From Brumicola pallidula DSM 14239 = ACAM 615 (lineage in GTDB: Bacteria; Pseudomonadota; Gammaproteobacteria; Enterobacterales; Alteromonadaceae), in NCBI RefSeq assembly GCF_000428905.1, contig NZ_KE386816.1, positions 276,924-340,923 of the forward strand: a stretch of DNA of 64,000 nt, written 5' to 3'. The translations under genes were made by a program, and so were the position numbers. Within the stretch, counting starts at the first letter, position 1. Every line of letters starts with the position of its first letter. Under the pieces are notes generated by a model. That model was given only the letters and a program-made list of their open reading frames with translations, ran no database searches and was not told where the DNA came from. This document shows, piece after piece, positions 56,571-64,000 of the stretch.

Positions 56571-57338
56571 CTACTCTAAGAATTCACTATCAGGGTAGTT
56601 TAGTCTTAGGGTCCTCATTGTATTTTCTTTTAACTCAGTCAGGTCCAGTTGATTATAACTAGACACCATAATTTCTAACGCTGGTTGAACTTGACTAGTA
56701 TCCGGAAAATTCTCAATAACATATCTGCCCCGATTAGCCGCAGCTATAAATGCTTGTCTTCTCATATAATAGCGAGCAACAGCAATTTCGTAGCTGGCGA
56801 GTCTGTTTTTTATATGCAACATGCGTTCTCTAGCATCAAGTGCATATTTACTGTTAGGGTATTTTTGAATTAAACGTCTAAAATCTTCGAATGCTTCACG
56901 TGATTTAGAGGGATCTCTATCTGAGCGATCGACACCTAATATTTCTTGAAACAGGTTATTGTCGAGTTCCATATTAGTGACACCGCGCATAAAATAAGCG
57001 TAATCAACATCAGCATGATTTGGGTTTAATCGAACGAAACGGTCAATCGTTGCTAAGGCTTGGTCTGGTTTACCGACTTTATAATACGAAAAAATAAGAT
57101 CTAGTTGAACTTGATGTGAATGCGGACCGAACGGGTATTTTGAATCGATAATGCTCAATGTCTGAGAAGCTTGCGCAAAGTTACCAATAGCCATGCTTTC
57201 CCGAGCATCAGCATACAGCGCTTGAACACCTTGGTTAGAGATGGCCTTAGCCTGCTCGTCTTCAGAGGACGCACAGCCACCTAATCCAATAATTGCTGCG
57301 GCGAGTATTGCGATGCTTATCTTATTTTTGAGTATCAT
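56571..57338 (-). CDS. bamD: Outer membrane protein assembly factor BamD
   Basis: Lipoprotein subunit of the BAM complex that inserts beta-barrels into the outer membrane. The lipobox is IIGLGGC (Cys22). Tetratricopeptide repeats follow, with SKYPFGPHSHQVQLDLIFSYYK and the DRSDRDPSKSREAFEDFRRLIQKYPNSKYALDARERM segment diagnostic of BamD. 255 residues. Divergent from rluD, as in E. coli. Confidence 0.97.
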   Translation of the reverse strand: MILKNKISIAILAAAIIGLGGCASSEDEQAKAISNQGVQALYADARESMAIGNFAQASQTLSIIDSKYPFGPHSHQVQLDLIFSYYKVGKPDQALATIDRFVRLNPNHADVDYAYFMRGVTNMELDNNLFQEILGVDRSDRDPSKSREAFEDFRRLIQKYPNSKYALDARERMLHIKNRLASYEIAVARYYMRRQAFIAAANRGRYVIENFPDTSQVQPALEIMVSSYNQLDLTELKENTMRTLRLNYPDSEFLE

Positions 57339-57644
57339 TTAAAATTGCTTAACCTTTTCTATTTATTAATAAAGTAGTTTGACGACAAGAGACCTTACTG
57401 TATTTTTTTAGGCGATTTGTTGCGCTGCCATTTATTACGCTGCTTTTTGTTGGGCTGCTCTTTGTCGGTCTACCACTTATTGCGCTACTATTTATTGCGC
57501 TACTATTTATTGCACAATACAGTGCTCAAATTGTCGCTTTCAGCCATTCTACACTAAGCTTTATTTGCTGTGTTAGAAAATCTTGCTGTTATGCAACATA
57601 ACTTGCTTGCTATACTATGCATATTATTTATTAATGCGAATGTT
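57339..57644. other. Spacer between bamD and rluD
   Basis: A divergent region that must hold promoters for bamD and rluD. It is dominated by a six-unit 15-bp tandem repeat at 57421-57510; no gene is supported in the remainder. Confidence 0.6.
57421..57510. repeat. 15-bp tandem repeat upstream of rluD
   Basis: Six consecutive 15-bp units. The last two (57481-57495, 57496-57510) are identical, TGCGCTACTATTTAT, and the four before are diverged versions. The period is a multiple of three, but the frame has no start and is closed upstream by a stop, so it is not coding. Confidence 0.9.
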
Positions 57645-58625
57645 ATGGCTACCAATAAACTCCAAATTAACCTTTCGGCAACTGTGCCAGAAAGGTTATT
57701 CGATAAAAGACTAGACCAATGTTTGGCGGTTTTGTTCCCTGAATACTCACGCTCTAAGCTAAAAGAATGGATATTGGCTGGTTTTGTGACCGTTGATGGT
57801 GAAAAAATCGACACACCAAGACTAAAACTTAAAAGCGGTGAAGAAATCGTTATTGGCGCTGAACATGAAGTCCAAGTAACCAGTGAGCCTCAGCATATGG
57901 ATTTGAGCGTGGTTTATGAAGATGAGCATATATTGGTTATCGACAAACAAGCAGGTTTGGTTGTGCATCCTGGTGCGGGAAATCATGATGGTACATTGCT
58001 AAATGCTTTACTAGCGAAAGTGCCGAGTATTGATCAGGTCCCCAGAGCCGGTATTGTCCATCGCTTAGATAAAGATACTACTGGTTTAATGGTTGTAGCA
58101 AAAACATTGCCAGCACAAACAAATTTGGTTGAGCAGTTGCAAGCACGAACGATGGGTCGTGAATATGAAGCGTTAGTAATGGGAACCATGATTGCTGGTG
58201 GATTTGTTGACCAACCCATAGCTCGGCACGCGACTAAAAGAACAGCGATGGCGGTGCGAGAGGGCGGTAAACCTGCGGTAACTCACTACAGAGTAAAAGA
58301 AAAGTTTCGTGCTTATACTTATTTACGCTTGAAATTGGAAAGTGGCAGAACCCACCAAATTCGAGTGCACATGTCGCATATTAATCATCCACTTGTCGGT
58401 GATGCTCTATATGGTGGAAGACCTCGGCTACCAAAACATGCTAGCGAGAACTTCATTTCCGCATTACGTGGGTTTAAACGTCAAGCTTTGCATGCAGCGC
58501 AGTTGACACTGTTACATCCGATTAGCGGTGAAGAAATGACGTTCAAAGCGCCCATTCCTGAGGATTTTGTGACTCTATTAAAAGAAGTACGTGAAGATAC
58601 AAAAATAAACGGAATTGATATCTAA
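57645..58625 (+). CDS. rluD: 23S rRNA pseudouridine synthase RluD
   Basis: Makes pseudouridines in helix 69 of 23S rRNA (positions 1911, 1915, 1917 in E. coli). An S4 RNA-binding domain (RLDQCLAVLFPEYSRSKLKEWI) precedes the catalytic domain with RAGIVHRLDKDTTGLMVVAKT, where the Asp is catalytic. The start at 57645 (MATNKLQINL) is chosen; 57570 would add a hydrophobic N-terminal stretch. 326 residues. The pgeF start follows directly. Confidence 0.95.
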   Translation: MATNKLQINLSATVPERLFDKRLDQCLAVLFPEYSRSKLKEWILAGFVTVDGEKIDTPRLKLKSGEEIVIGAEHEVQVTSEPQHMDLSVVYEDEHILVIDKQAGLVVHPGAGNHDGTLLNALLAKVPSIDQVPRAGIVHRLDKDTTGLMVVAKTLPAQTNLVEQLQARTMGREYEALVMGTMIAGGFVDQPIARHATKRTAMAVREGGKPAVTHYRVKEKFRAYTYLRLKLESGRTHQIRVHMSHINHPLVGDALYGGRPRLPKHASENFISALRGFKRQALHAAQLTLLHPISGEEMTFKAPIPEDFVTLLKEVREDTKINGIDI

Positions 58626-59396
58626 TTGGCTTCACTGACGTTTATTCAGCCCAAGTGGCCAGTTAATAAACGCGTATTTTGCGCTAGCACCACTATTGAT
58701 GGTGGTGTTAGTCGCGATGTTTTCAAAAGCTTAAACTTAGGGGCTCATGTCGGTGATGATGCACTTTGCGTTGAAAAAAATCGTCAACGCCTAGCCCGTC
58801 AATTGAAAAAAAATGTGCCAAATATGCGTTCAATTTCTTGGTTAAATCAAACCCATGGTATAAACGTCCTGCGACTTACTGAACCGACTATTGCTGGTGC
58901 GAACGAGGCTGATGCAGCTTACGCTCAAACACCTAATTTACCTTGTAATGTAATGACTGCCGATTGTATGGCGTTAATGATAGCAAATTCAGAAGGGACT
59001 GAAGTGGCTGCCATTCACGCGGGTTGGAAAGGCTTGTTAAATGGTGTTATTGAAAATACCATAGCGCAGTTTATATCATCTCCTCATGATATCCACGTTT
59101 GGTTTGCACCTTCTATCAGTCAACAGAATTTCGAAGTAGGTGTCGATGTCGCTGATTTGTTCTGTACATTTCCAAGCGCACTGAAAATGTCATCTTCAAA
59201 CAATAAGATGCTACTGGATTTGGTAGCAGTAGCTGATTTAAAACTGGATGCGTTGGGCGTTCTGCAGCGCTACTATTCAAATATTTGCACTTATTCTGCA
59301 ACTAATTTGTTTTCACATCGTCGCGCTACACATCAAGGTTTATCTACGTGCGGGCGAATGACAAACTTGATCTTAATCAAAGACTCGCACGATTGA
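58626..59396 (+). CDS. pgeF: Peptidoglycan editing factor PgeF (YfiH)
   Basis: Cytoplasmic zinc/copper-binding protein of the laccase-domain family that clears L-Ser-containing muropeptide precursors. Motifs: TADCMALMI, AAIHAGWKGLLNGV and the C-terminal NLFSHRRATHQGLSTCGRM. It uses a TTG start, directly at the rluD stop. 256 residues. The rluD-pgeF-clpB order is conserved in gammaproteobacteria. Confidence 0.94.
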   Translation: MASLTFIQPKWPVNKRVFCASTTIDGGVSRDVFKSLNLGAHVGDDALCVEKNRQRLARQLKKNVPNMRSISWLNQTHGINVLRLTEPTIAGANEADAAYAQTPNLPCNVMTADCMALMIANSEGTEVAAIHAGWKGLLNGVIENTIAQFISSPHDIHVWFAPSISQQNFEVGVDVADLFCTFPSALKMSSSNNKMLLDLVAVADLKLDALGVLQRYYSNICTYSATNLFSHRRATHQGLSTCGRMTNLILIKDSHD

Positions 59397-59408
59397 ATAA
59401 AAAGTACG

Positions 59409-59437
59409 CTTGAAAGTCGTGTTTAATGACTCCATTG
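59409..59437 (+). promoter_or_regulatory. Heat-shock (sigma-32) promoter of clpB
   Basis: CTTGAAA at 59409-59415, 14 bases, then CTCCATTG at 59430-59437: a close match to the sigma-32 consensus (CTTGAAA-N13-15-CCCCATNT), 34 bp upstream of clpB. Confidence 0.85.
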
Positions 59438-59470
59438 AGAAGCTATAGTGATAGTGGAGTTACATGAGTT

Positions 59471-62047
59471 ATGAGATTAGACCGATTTACAAGCAAATTC
59501 CAAGTTGCCATTTCTGATGCACAAAGCCTCGCGTTAGGAAGAGATCATCAATACATTGAACCTGTGCACCTTATGATGGCCTTGCTCAATCAGCAGGGAG
59601 GATCAGTGCGTCCATTGTTTGACCAAGCTAAAGTGAACGTTAACAGCTTGCGTTCTTCCTTATCAGAAGCCATTGAACGGCTGCCACAATTGCAAGGCAT
59701 TGGCGGTGATATTCAAATTGGTAAGGACACAATCAAACTATTGAACCTAAGTGACAAAATTGCACAAAAACGTAAAGATGACTACATCACGTCTGAAATA
59801 TTTGTGCTTGCTTCAATGGAAGATACCGGTCATTTAGGCACAATATTCAAAACACTAGGGGTTAAAAAGGAAATTATTGAGGCGGCTATTGACATACTGC
59901 GCAATGGTCAAAAAGTCACAGACCCTAACGCTGAAGACGTTCGCCAAGCACTTGAAAAATATACCATGGATCTCACCGAACGTGCGGAGCAGGGTAAACT
60001 TGATCCTGTTATCGGGCGTGATGATGAAATTCGTCGAACAATACAGGTACTGCAGCGCAGGACTAAAAATAATCCGGTATTGATTGGTGAGCCAGGGGTT
60101 GGTAAAACCGCTATTGTTGAAGGCTTAGCACAACGTATTATTAATGGAGAAGTACCTGAAGGATTGAAAAATAAGCGGGTGTTGTCTTTGGATATGGGCT
60201 CACTTTTAGCGGGGGCAAAATTTCGCGGTGAGTTTGAAGAGCGCTTGAAAGCGGTTCTAAATGAGTTGTCTAAAGAAGAAGGTAAAGTCATTCTTTTTAT
60301 TGATGAGCTTCATACCATGGTAGGCGCAGGCGCAGGTGAGGGAGCAATGGATGCAGGCAATATGCTCAAACCTGCTCTAGCACGCGGTGAACTGCACTGC
60401 GTCGGTGCGACGACTCTTGACGAATATAGAAAATATATTGAAAAAGATGCTGCCTTAGAGCGACGCTTTCAAAAAGTACAAGTAGATCAACCGTCAGTAG
60501 AGGATACTATTGCAATTTTACGTGGATTAAAAGAGCGCTATGAATTGCACCACTCAGTGGATATTACTGACCCTGCGATTGTCGCGGCGGCTAATCTGTC
60601 CAACCGATATATCAGTGATAGACAACTTCCTGATAAAGCCATCGACCTAATTGATGAAGCTGCCTCTAGTATTAGAATGCAAATTGACTCCAAACCAGAA
60701 GAAATGGATAAGCTTGAACGTCGTATTATTCAGTTAAAACTAGAAGAGCAAGCATTATCAAAGGAAACCGATACGTCGAGTTTGAAGCGACTTGAGGTTA
60801 TTGAAATTGAGCGCGAACAATTGGAACAGAAATTCGCTGAATTAGATAAAATTTGGCGTGCCGAAAAAAGTGCAATGCAAGGAACTCAGTTTATTAAAGC
60901 AGAACTTGAGCAGGCTAAACTTGATTTGGAAATAGCACGCAGAGCTTCCGACCTGTCTAGAATGTCAGAACTTCAATACGGCCGTATTCCCGAGTTAGAG
61001 CTAAAACTTGAGCAAGCAAATGAAACCGAAACCGAAACAAATGCGACGCGACTGTTAAAAAATAAAGTAACCGAAAAGGAAATAGCCGATGTGCTATCGC
61101 GCTGGACCGGTATTCCAGTGAGTAAAATGTTGGAAGGTGAAAAAGATAAATTGATACACATGGAAGACATCATCGGTAAACGCGTTGTTGGTCAAAAAGA
61201 GGCGGTAGTGGCTGTGTCAAATGCCATTAAACGTTCTCGTGCAGGATTATCTGACCCAGACAAACCGACCGGATCATTCCTATTTTTAGGTCCAACTGGT
61301 GTCGGTAAAACTGAGTTGTGTAAATCATTGGCTAACTTCTTGTTCGATACTGAAGATGCCATGATCCGTATCGACATGTCTGAGTTTATGGAGAAGCACT
61401 CGGTATCGCGGTTGGTCGGTGCCCCTCCAGGATATGTAGGTTACGAAGAAGGTGGGTATTTAACTGAAGCGGTTAGACGTAAACCGTATTCCGTCATCTT
61501 GCTCGATGAAGTTGAAAAAGCACATCCAGATGTATTCAATATTTTATTGCAAGTATTGGACGACGGCAGGCTAACTGATGGGCATGGGAGGACGGTCAAC
61601 TTTAAAAATACCTTGATTATCATGACCTCAAATTTAGGCTCAGAAATCATTCAAAACCACACAGATGACAGCACCTATATTGAAATGAAACAGCAAGTGA
61701 TGGCAGAAGTATCAACACATTTTAGACCTGAATTTATTAACCGAGTGGATGATATTGTGGTATTTCATTCATTGGGTAGGGAAGAAATAAAATCGATAGC
61801 TAAAATTCAGCTGGTGGGTTTGCGTCAGCGCCTTCAAGAAATGGGATTGAAATTGGAAATTTCAGCCGCGGCCTTAGACATTATTGCCGAAGCGGGGTTT
61901 GATCCAGTTTATGGAGCTCGGCCTCTGAAGCGAGCGATTCAAACACAAATTGAAAATCCATTAGCCGAAACCTTACTAAGCGACAAGCTATTGGATAAAG
62001 AAACAGTAAGGATTGATGTTGTCGACGGTGTGTTGGCTATTTGCTAA
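59471..62047 (+). CDS. clpB: ATP-dependent chaperone ClpB
   Basis: Hexameric AAA+ disaggregase that works with DnaK. The order is Clp N-domain, first AAA+ with [15 protein letters not shown], a coiled-coil middle domain (about residues 400-530), second AAA+ with [15 protein letters not shown] and a C-terminal domain ([22 protein letters not shown]). The 858-residue length matches E. coli (857). Sigma-32 promoter upstream. Confidence 0.98.
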   Translation: MRLDRFTSKFQVAISDAQSLALGRDHQYIEPVHLMMALLNQQGGSVRPLFDQAKVNVNSLRSSLSEAIERLPQLQGIGGDIQIGKDTIKLLNLSDKIAQKRKDDYITSEIFVLASMEDTGHLGTIFKTLGVKKEIIEAAIDILRNGQKVTDPNAEDVRQALEKYTMDLTERAEQGKLDPVIGRDDEIRRTIQVLQRRTKNNPVLIGEPGVGKTAIVEGLAQRIINGEVPEGLKNKRVLSLDMGSLLAGAKFRGEFEERLKAVLNELSKEEGKVILFIDELHTMVGAGAGEGAMDAGNMLKPALARGELHCVGATTLDEYRKYIEKDAALERRFQKVQVDQPSVEDTIAILRGLKERYELHHSVDITDPAIVAAANLSNRYISDRQLPDKAIDLIDEAASSIRMQIDSKPEEMDKLERRIIQLKLEEQALSKETDTSSLKRLEVIEIEREQLEQKFAELDKIWRAEKSAMQGTQFIKAELEQAKLDLEIARRASDLSRMSELQYGRIPELELKLEQANETETETNATRLLKNKVTEKEIADVLSRWTGIPVSKMLEGEKDKLIHMEDIIGKRVVGQKEAVVAVSNAIKRSRAGLSDPDKPTGSFLFLGPTGVGKTELCKSLANFLFDTEDAMIRIDMSEFMEKHSVSRLVGAPPGYVGYEEGGYLTEAVRRKPYSVILLDEVEKAHPDVFNILLQVLDDGRLTDGHGRTVNFKNTLIIMTSNLGSEIIQNHTDDSTYIEMKQQVMAEVSTHFRPEFINRVDDIVVFHSLGREEIKSIAKIQLVGLRQRLQEMGLKLEISAAALDIIAEAGFDPVYGARPLKRAIQTQIENPLAETLLSDKLLDKETVRIDVVDGVLAIC

Positions 62048-62421
62048 CAACAAACGTTAATATCTTATAAAGCCCTGATGGCTATGCTAAGCACCAGGGC
62101 TTAGTATATGTAAGTGGCCAATTAGCTAATGTTAACTAAGATTCAGTAAGTAATGTAAATACTAAAATTATTTTGATATATATTATGTGTATGCTGGTTC
62201 AAGCGGCAGATTTTACAGTGGGTCAGTTAAAAATCGAATATATGTATTTGCTCAATTGAATTTAATAACAACCATGCGACTAACATATACAGCCCTATTG
62301 TTTATGTACTACAATTAATCAACGAACAATAATGTGCCTAAACAAGATCTATTTGCTTGGATAATCCGGCATCGTGTTCTGCAGCGCAATTAATCTAAAA
62401 CTATTGAGTACTACTATAAAT
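62048..62421. other. Intergenic region between clpB and pssA
   Basis: About 374 bp without a supported gene. It holds the clpB hairpin at 62070-62102 and presumably the pssA promoter; no other structure recognised. Confidence 0.55.
62070..62102 (+). terminator. Hairpin after clpB
   Basis: AAGCCCTG (62070-62077) pairs with CAGGGCTT (62095-62102), with partial pairing inside the loop. It lies 22 bp after clpB. No long T-run follows, so termination strength is uncertain. Confidence 0.55.
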
Positions 62422-63360
62422 ATGCCAGCGAATAAACGAAAAGGTATTTATTTATTACCTAACCTATTAACCACTGCGGGTCTATTTTCCGGCTTTTATG
62501 CAGTTGTTATGTCAATGAATAATCATTTTGAATCTGCTGCAATCGCAATATTTGTAGCAATGATATTTGATGGACTCGATGGTCGAGTAGCAAGAATAAC
62601 AAATACACAAAGCGACTTTGGTGCAGAATATGATTCTATGGCTGACATGGTTTCCTTTGGAATGGCACCTGCACTGGTGGCTTACAATTTTGGATTGGCA
62701 GAGCTAGGCAAAATAGGTTGGTTAGCTGCTTTTGTCTATGTAGCCTGTGCTGCACTAAGGCTGGCTAGATTCAATACTCAGATCGGAACTGCCGACAGTC
62801 GATTCTTTCAAGGGCTAGCTAGCCCCGCGGCGGCAGCACTTGTAGCCGGAATGGTCTGGGTTAGTATTGATTACGAGATAGATGGCAATGCCTACGGCAT
62901 CATTGTTGCCTTAGTGACCGGTATTTCAGGCTTACTCATGGTTAGCAACTTTAAATACAACAGCTTTAAAACCTTAGATTGGCACGGCAAAGTACCTTTT
63001 GTTGCCATTCTAATTGTAATGCTAGTATTCATCGTTGTAGCAACTGCACCATCACTTGTTTTATTTTTAGTATTTCTTTTATATGCCATTGCCGGGCCGG
63101 TAAACACTTTTCGAACAGTAGAAAAAGTGACTCTTGAAGATGTGATTGGCGAACCGCAAGAAGATGCTGATTTTGAAGAGAGTGCTGACGATAAGTTCGA
63201 CAGCACTGCTAAGGACGATTTGTCGGCAAAAGACGATCTGACAGATAAAGACGATCTGACAGATAAAGATGAAGTGCCAAATAAAGACAAAGCGCCGAAT
63301 AAAGACAAAGCGCCGAATAAAGATAAAGCGCCGAATAAAGAAAGCAGTGATCAGAAGTAG
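62422..63360 (+). CDS. pssA: CDP-diacylglycerol-serine O-phosphatidyltransferase with repeat tail
   Basis: Makes phosphatidylserine, precursor of phosphatidylethanolamine, in the inner membrane. The CDP-alcohol phosphotransferase motif DGLDGRVAR, with downstream Gly, Asp and Asp residues at the usual spacing, is near residue 56, and about eight hydrophobic segments follow. The start at 62422 (MPANKRKGIYLLPN) gives 312 residues; 62374 adds an unlike extension. This is the membrane-embedded Bacillus-type enzyme, not the E. coli-type PssA. The last 50 residues are a hydrophilic six-residue repeat tail. Confidence 0.94.
   Translation: MPANKRKGIYLLPNLLTTAGLFSGFYAVVMSMNNHFESAAIAIFVAMIFDGLDGRVARITNTQSDFGAEYDSMADMVSFGMAPALVAYNFGLAELGKIGWLAAFVYVACAALRLARFNTQIGTADSRFFQGLASPAAAALVAGMVWVSIDYEIDGNAYGIIVALVTGISGLLMVSNFKYNSFKTLDWHGKVPFVAILIVMLVFIVVATAPSLVLFLVFLLYAIAGPVNTFRTVEKVTLEDVIGEPQEDADFEESADDKFDSTAKDDLSAKDDLTDKDDLTDKDEVPNKDKAPNKDKAPNKDKAPNKESSDQK
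63208..63351 (+). repeat. 18-bp tandem repeat in the 3' end of pssA
   Basis: Eight consecutive 18-bp units encode six-residue repeats of the form (A/D/N)KDxxx, from AKDDLS through DKDDLT to NKDKAP (three near-identical copies). The array keeps the reading frame and forms a highly charged C-terminal tail. Confidence 0.93.
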
Positions 63361-63383
63361 TAATTATAATAAGTATAATAAGA

Positions 63384-63413
63384 CGACCTTAATTATTAAT
63401 TAAGGTCGCTTTT
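63384..63413 (+). terminator. Intrinsic terminator after pssA
   Basis: CGACCTTAATT (63384-63394) and its complement (63398-63408) form a perfect 11-bp stem with a three-base loop, followed by CTTTT. It ends pssA transcription and shields the rRNA promoters. Confidence 0.85.
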
Positions 63414-63576
63414 ACAAAAGGACCTGTCCCTTTTCGAATCTCTAATTCTGCCTTAATGTATATTTCCTTATTTTATAAACCCTTGAAATAAGTACACTTT
63501 ATCGGACCGCACTCATGTTTAGCTGCATTAAATTTTGATTTTTGGGTTAATTTATTAAAATAATTGAAGAAAACAC

Positions 63577-63604
63577 TTGAACACTTTTTTGCTTTCTGTA
63601 GAAT
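63577..63604 (+). promoter_or_regulatory. Upstream rRNA operon promoter
   Basis: TTGAAC at 63577-63582, 16 bases, TAGAAT at 63599-63604, then a GC-rich discriminator (GCGCGC). The spacing and discriminator are those of stringently controlled rRNA promoters. It lies about 310 bp before the 16S start. Confidence 0.7.
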
Positions 63605-63737
63605 GCGCGCTCTGGTCAAGGGAAGCAGCCAAGCAGTAGTTTGGTAACTCACTTGAACAGTAAGTTTTAGCGCAGTTTGAATTGGTTTTATCGGCAGTGT
63701 CGGTTAAAAACAAATTCACAAAGAATTGTAAAAAAGC

Positions 63738-63765
63738 TTGACAATAAAAATGATGTAGGTAGTAT
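63738..63765 (+). promoter_or_regulatory. Second rRNA operon promoter
   Basis: TTGACA at 63738-63743 and TAGTAT at 63760-63765 with a 16-base spacer, followed by a GC-containing stretch (GCATCCCGC). Tandem promoters are usual for gammaproteobacterial rRNA operons. Confidence 0.7.
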
Positions 63766-63834
63766 ATGCATCCCGCTTGATACGGCACAGAACGTGACTT
63801 TCAAGCCGCCAGTGAAATAGAAAGAAGCTGGCCA

Positions 63835-63846
63835 GTTCTTTAACAA
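63835..63846 (+). promoter_or_regulatory. boxA-like antitermination element in the rRNA leader
   Basis: GTTCTTTAACAA resembles the boxA consensus TGCTCTTTAACA, the binding site of NusB and S10, which promote antitermination of rRNA transcripts. A small stem (CACTC/GAGTG at 63872-63886) follows. Confidence 0.7.
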
Positions 63847-63917
63847 TTTATAACAAGACAATCTGTGTGGGCACTCATTGAGAGTGTCGACAACAAAAAA
63901 CGATTTACAAAAAATTT

Positions 63918-64000
63918 AATTGAAGAGTTTGATCATGGCTCAGATTGAACGCTGGCGGCAGGCCTAACACATGCAAGTCGAACGGAAACATGTCTAGCTT
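63918..64000 (+). rRNA. rrs: 16S ribosomal RNA, 5' end (partial)
   Basis: The first 83 bases include TGAAGAGTTTGATCATGGCT and the conserved GAACGCTGGCGGCAGGCCTA, then ACACATGCAAGTCGAACGG. These are the universal first bases of bacterial 16S. The exact 5' end is set by alignment with E. coli and may be off by one or two bases. The gene continues beyond the window. Confidence 0.97.

Noticed and set aside
57421..57510. Small Cys/Ala-rich protein encoded by the 15-bp repeats
   Set aside because: The frame has no start codon and is closed upstream by a stop near 57409; the repetitive translation is a by-product of the 15-bp period.
63411..63435. Possible REP-like palindrome (AAAAGG ... CCTTTT) upstream of the rRNA promoters
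   Set aside because: Only one copy was seen in the window and the stem is 6 bp; too weak to call an element.

Overview
This window reads as a chromosomal core segment of a gammaproteobacterium of the Alteromonadales type (Alteromonas/Glaciecola/Shewanella-like). The base composition is moderately AT-rich. The gene neighbourhoods are classic gammaproteobacterial ones: ileS-lspA-fkpB-ispH followed by pilVWXY1E, nadE-glnB, ygfZ/sdhE, nadB/rpoE-rseABC-lepA-lepB-rnc-era, ytjB/serB, glyA-nrdR-ribD-ribE-ribB-ribH-nusB-thiL-pgpA, dxs-ispA-xseB, pomAB, and bamD/rluD-pgeF-clpB. The cell is inferred to be motile by a sodium-type flagellar motor and to make type IV pili. The genus cannot be fixed from sequence alone. 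No prophage, intact IS element, CRISPR array, tRNA or classical defence island was seen.

Layout. 1-2361: end of ileS, then lspA, fkpB and ispH. 2549-10119: a minor-pilin/PilY1 operon (pilV, pilW, pilX, pilY1, pilE) and an opposing fimT-like gene. 10343-14215: nadE, glnB, slyD, ygfZ, sdhE and a ygfX-like gene. 14216-19912: a MaoC-type protein, nadB, and the rpoE-rseABC envelope-stress operon with a visible sigma-E promoter. 20172-25293: lepA, lepB, rnc, era, pdxH. 25297-28348: a TatD-type nuclease, ytjB, serB, creA. 28349-28996: AT-rich gap. 28997-35616: a large two-PilZ protein, radA, an alpha/beta hydrolase and ettA. 35883-44518: an isolated lpxD, glyA, nrdR and the riboflavin/nusB/thiL/pgpA run. 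44588-47738: xseB-ispA-dxs. 48002-49689: pomAB with a near-perfect sigma-28 promoter. 49730-56453: a lipid-modification operon (SnoaL-like, SDR, amine oxidase-like, DUF1365, cfa) facing a Lon-domain protein and an ECF sigma/ChrR pair. 56571-63360: bamD, rluD, pgeF, clpB, pssA. 63577-64000: rRNA promoters, leader and the first bases of a 16S rRNA gene.

Working together. Two independent ECF sigma systems are present: RpoE/RseABC for envelope stress and RpoE2/ChrR, the type known to respond to singlet oxygen. The promoter-like motif ahead of the second sigma gene recurs ahead of the divergent cfa operon, which suggests one regulon. Isoprenoid supply (dxs, ispA, ispH), NAD synthesis (nadB, nadE), riboflavin/FMN supply and FAD loading (sdhE) are all covered.

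Most of the window is ordinary housekeeping. The unusual layer is a set of short tandem repeat arrays in or beside genes: a 4-bp motif near 9.4 kb, 12 bp in rseB, 14 bp near 33.9 kb, 13 bp before lpxD, 15 bp across the ribE stop, 15 bp before rluD and 18 bp in the pssA tail. Other oddities are a PilY1 with a duplicated module inserted in its von Willebrand domain, a ygfX-like frame with no standard start codon, and a RibB whose cyclohydrolase-II half lacks the zinc cysteines. I did not find a clear new multi-gene system. The best candidates for new biology are the ECF/ChrR-cfa regulon, the PilY1 architecture and the repeat-bearing intergenic regions.
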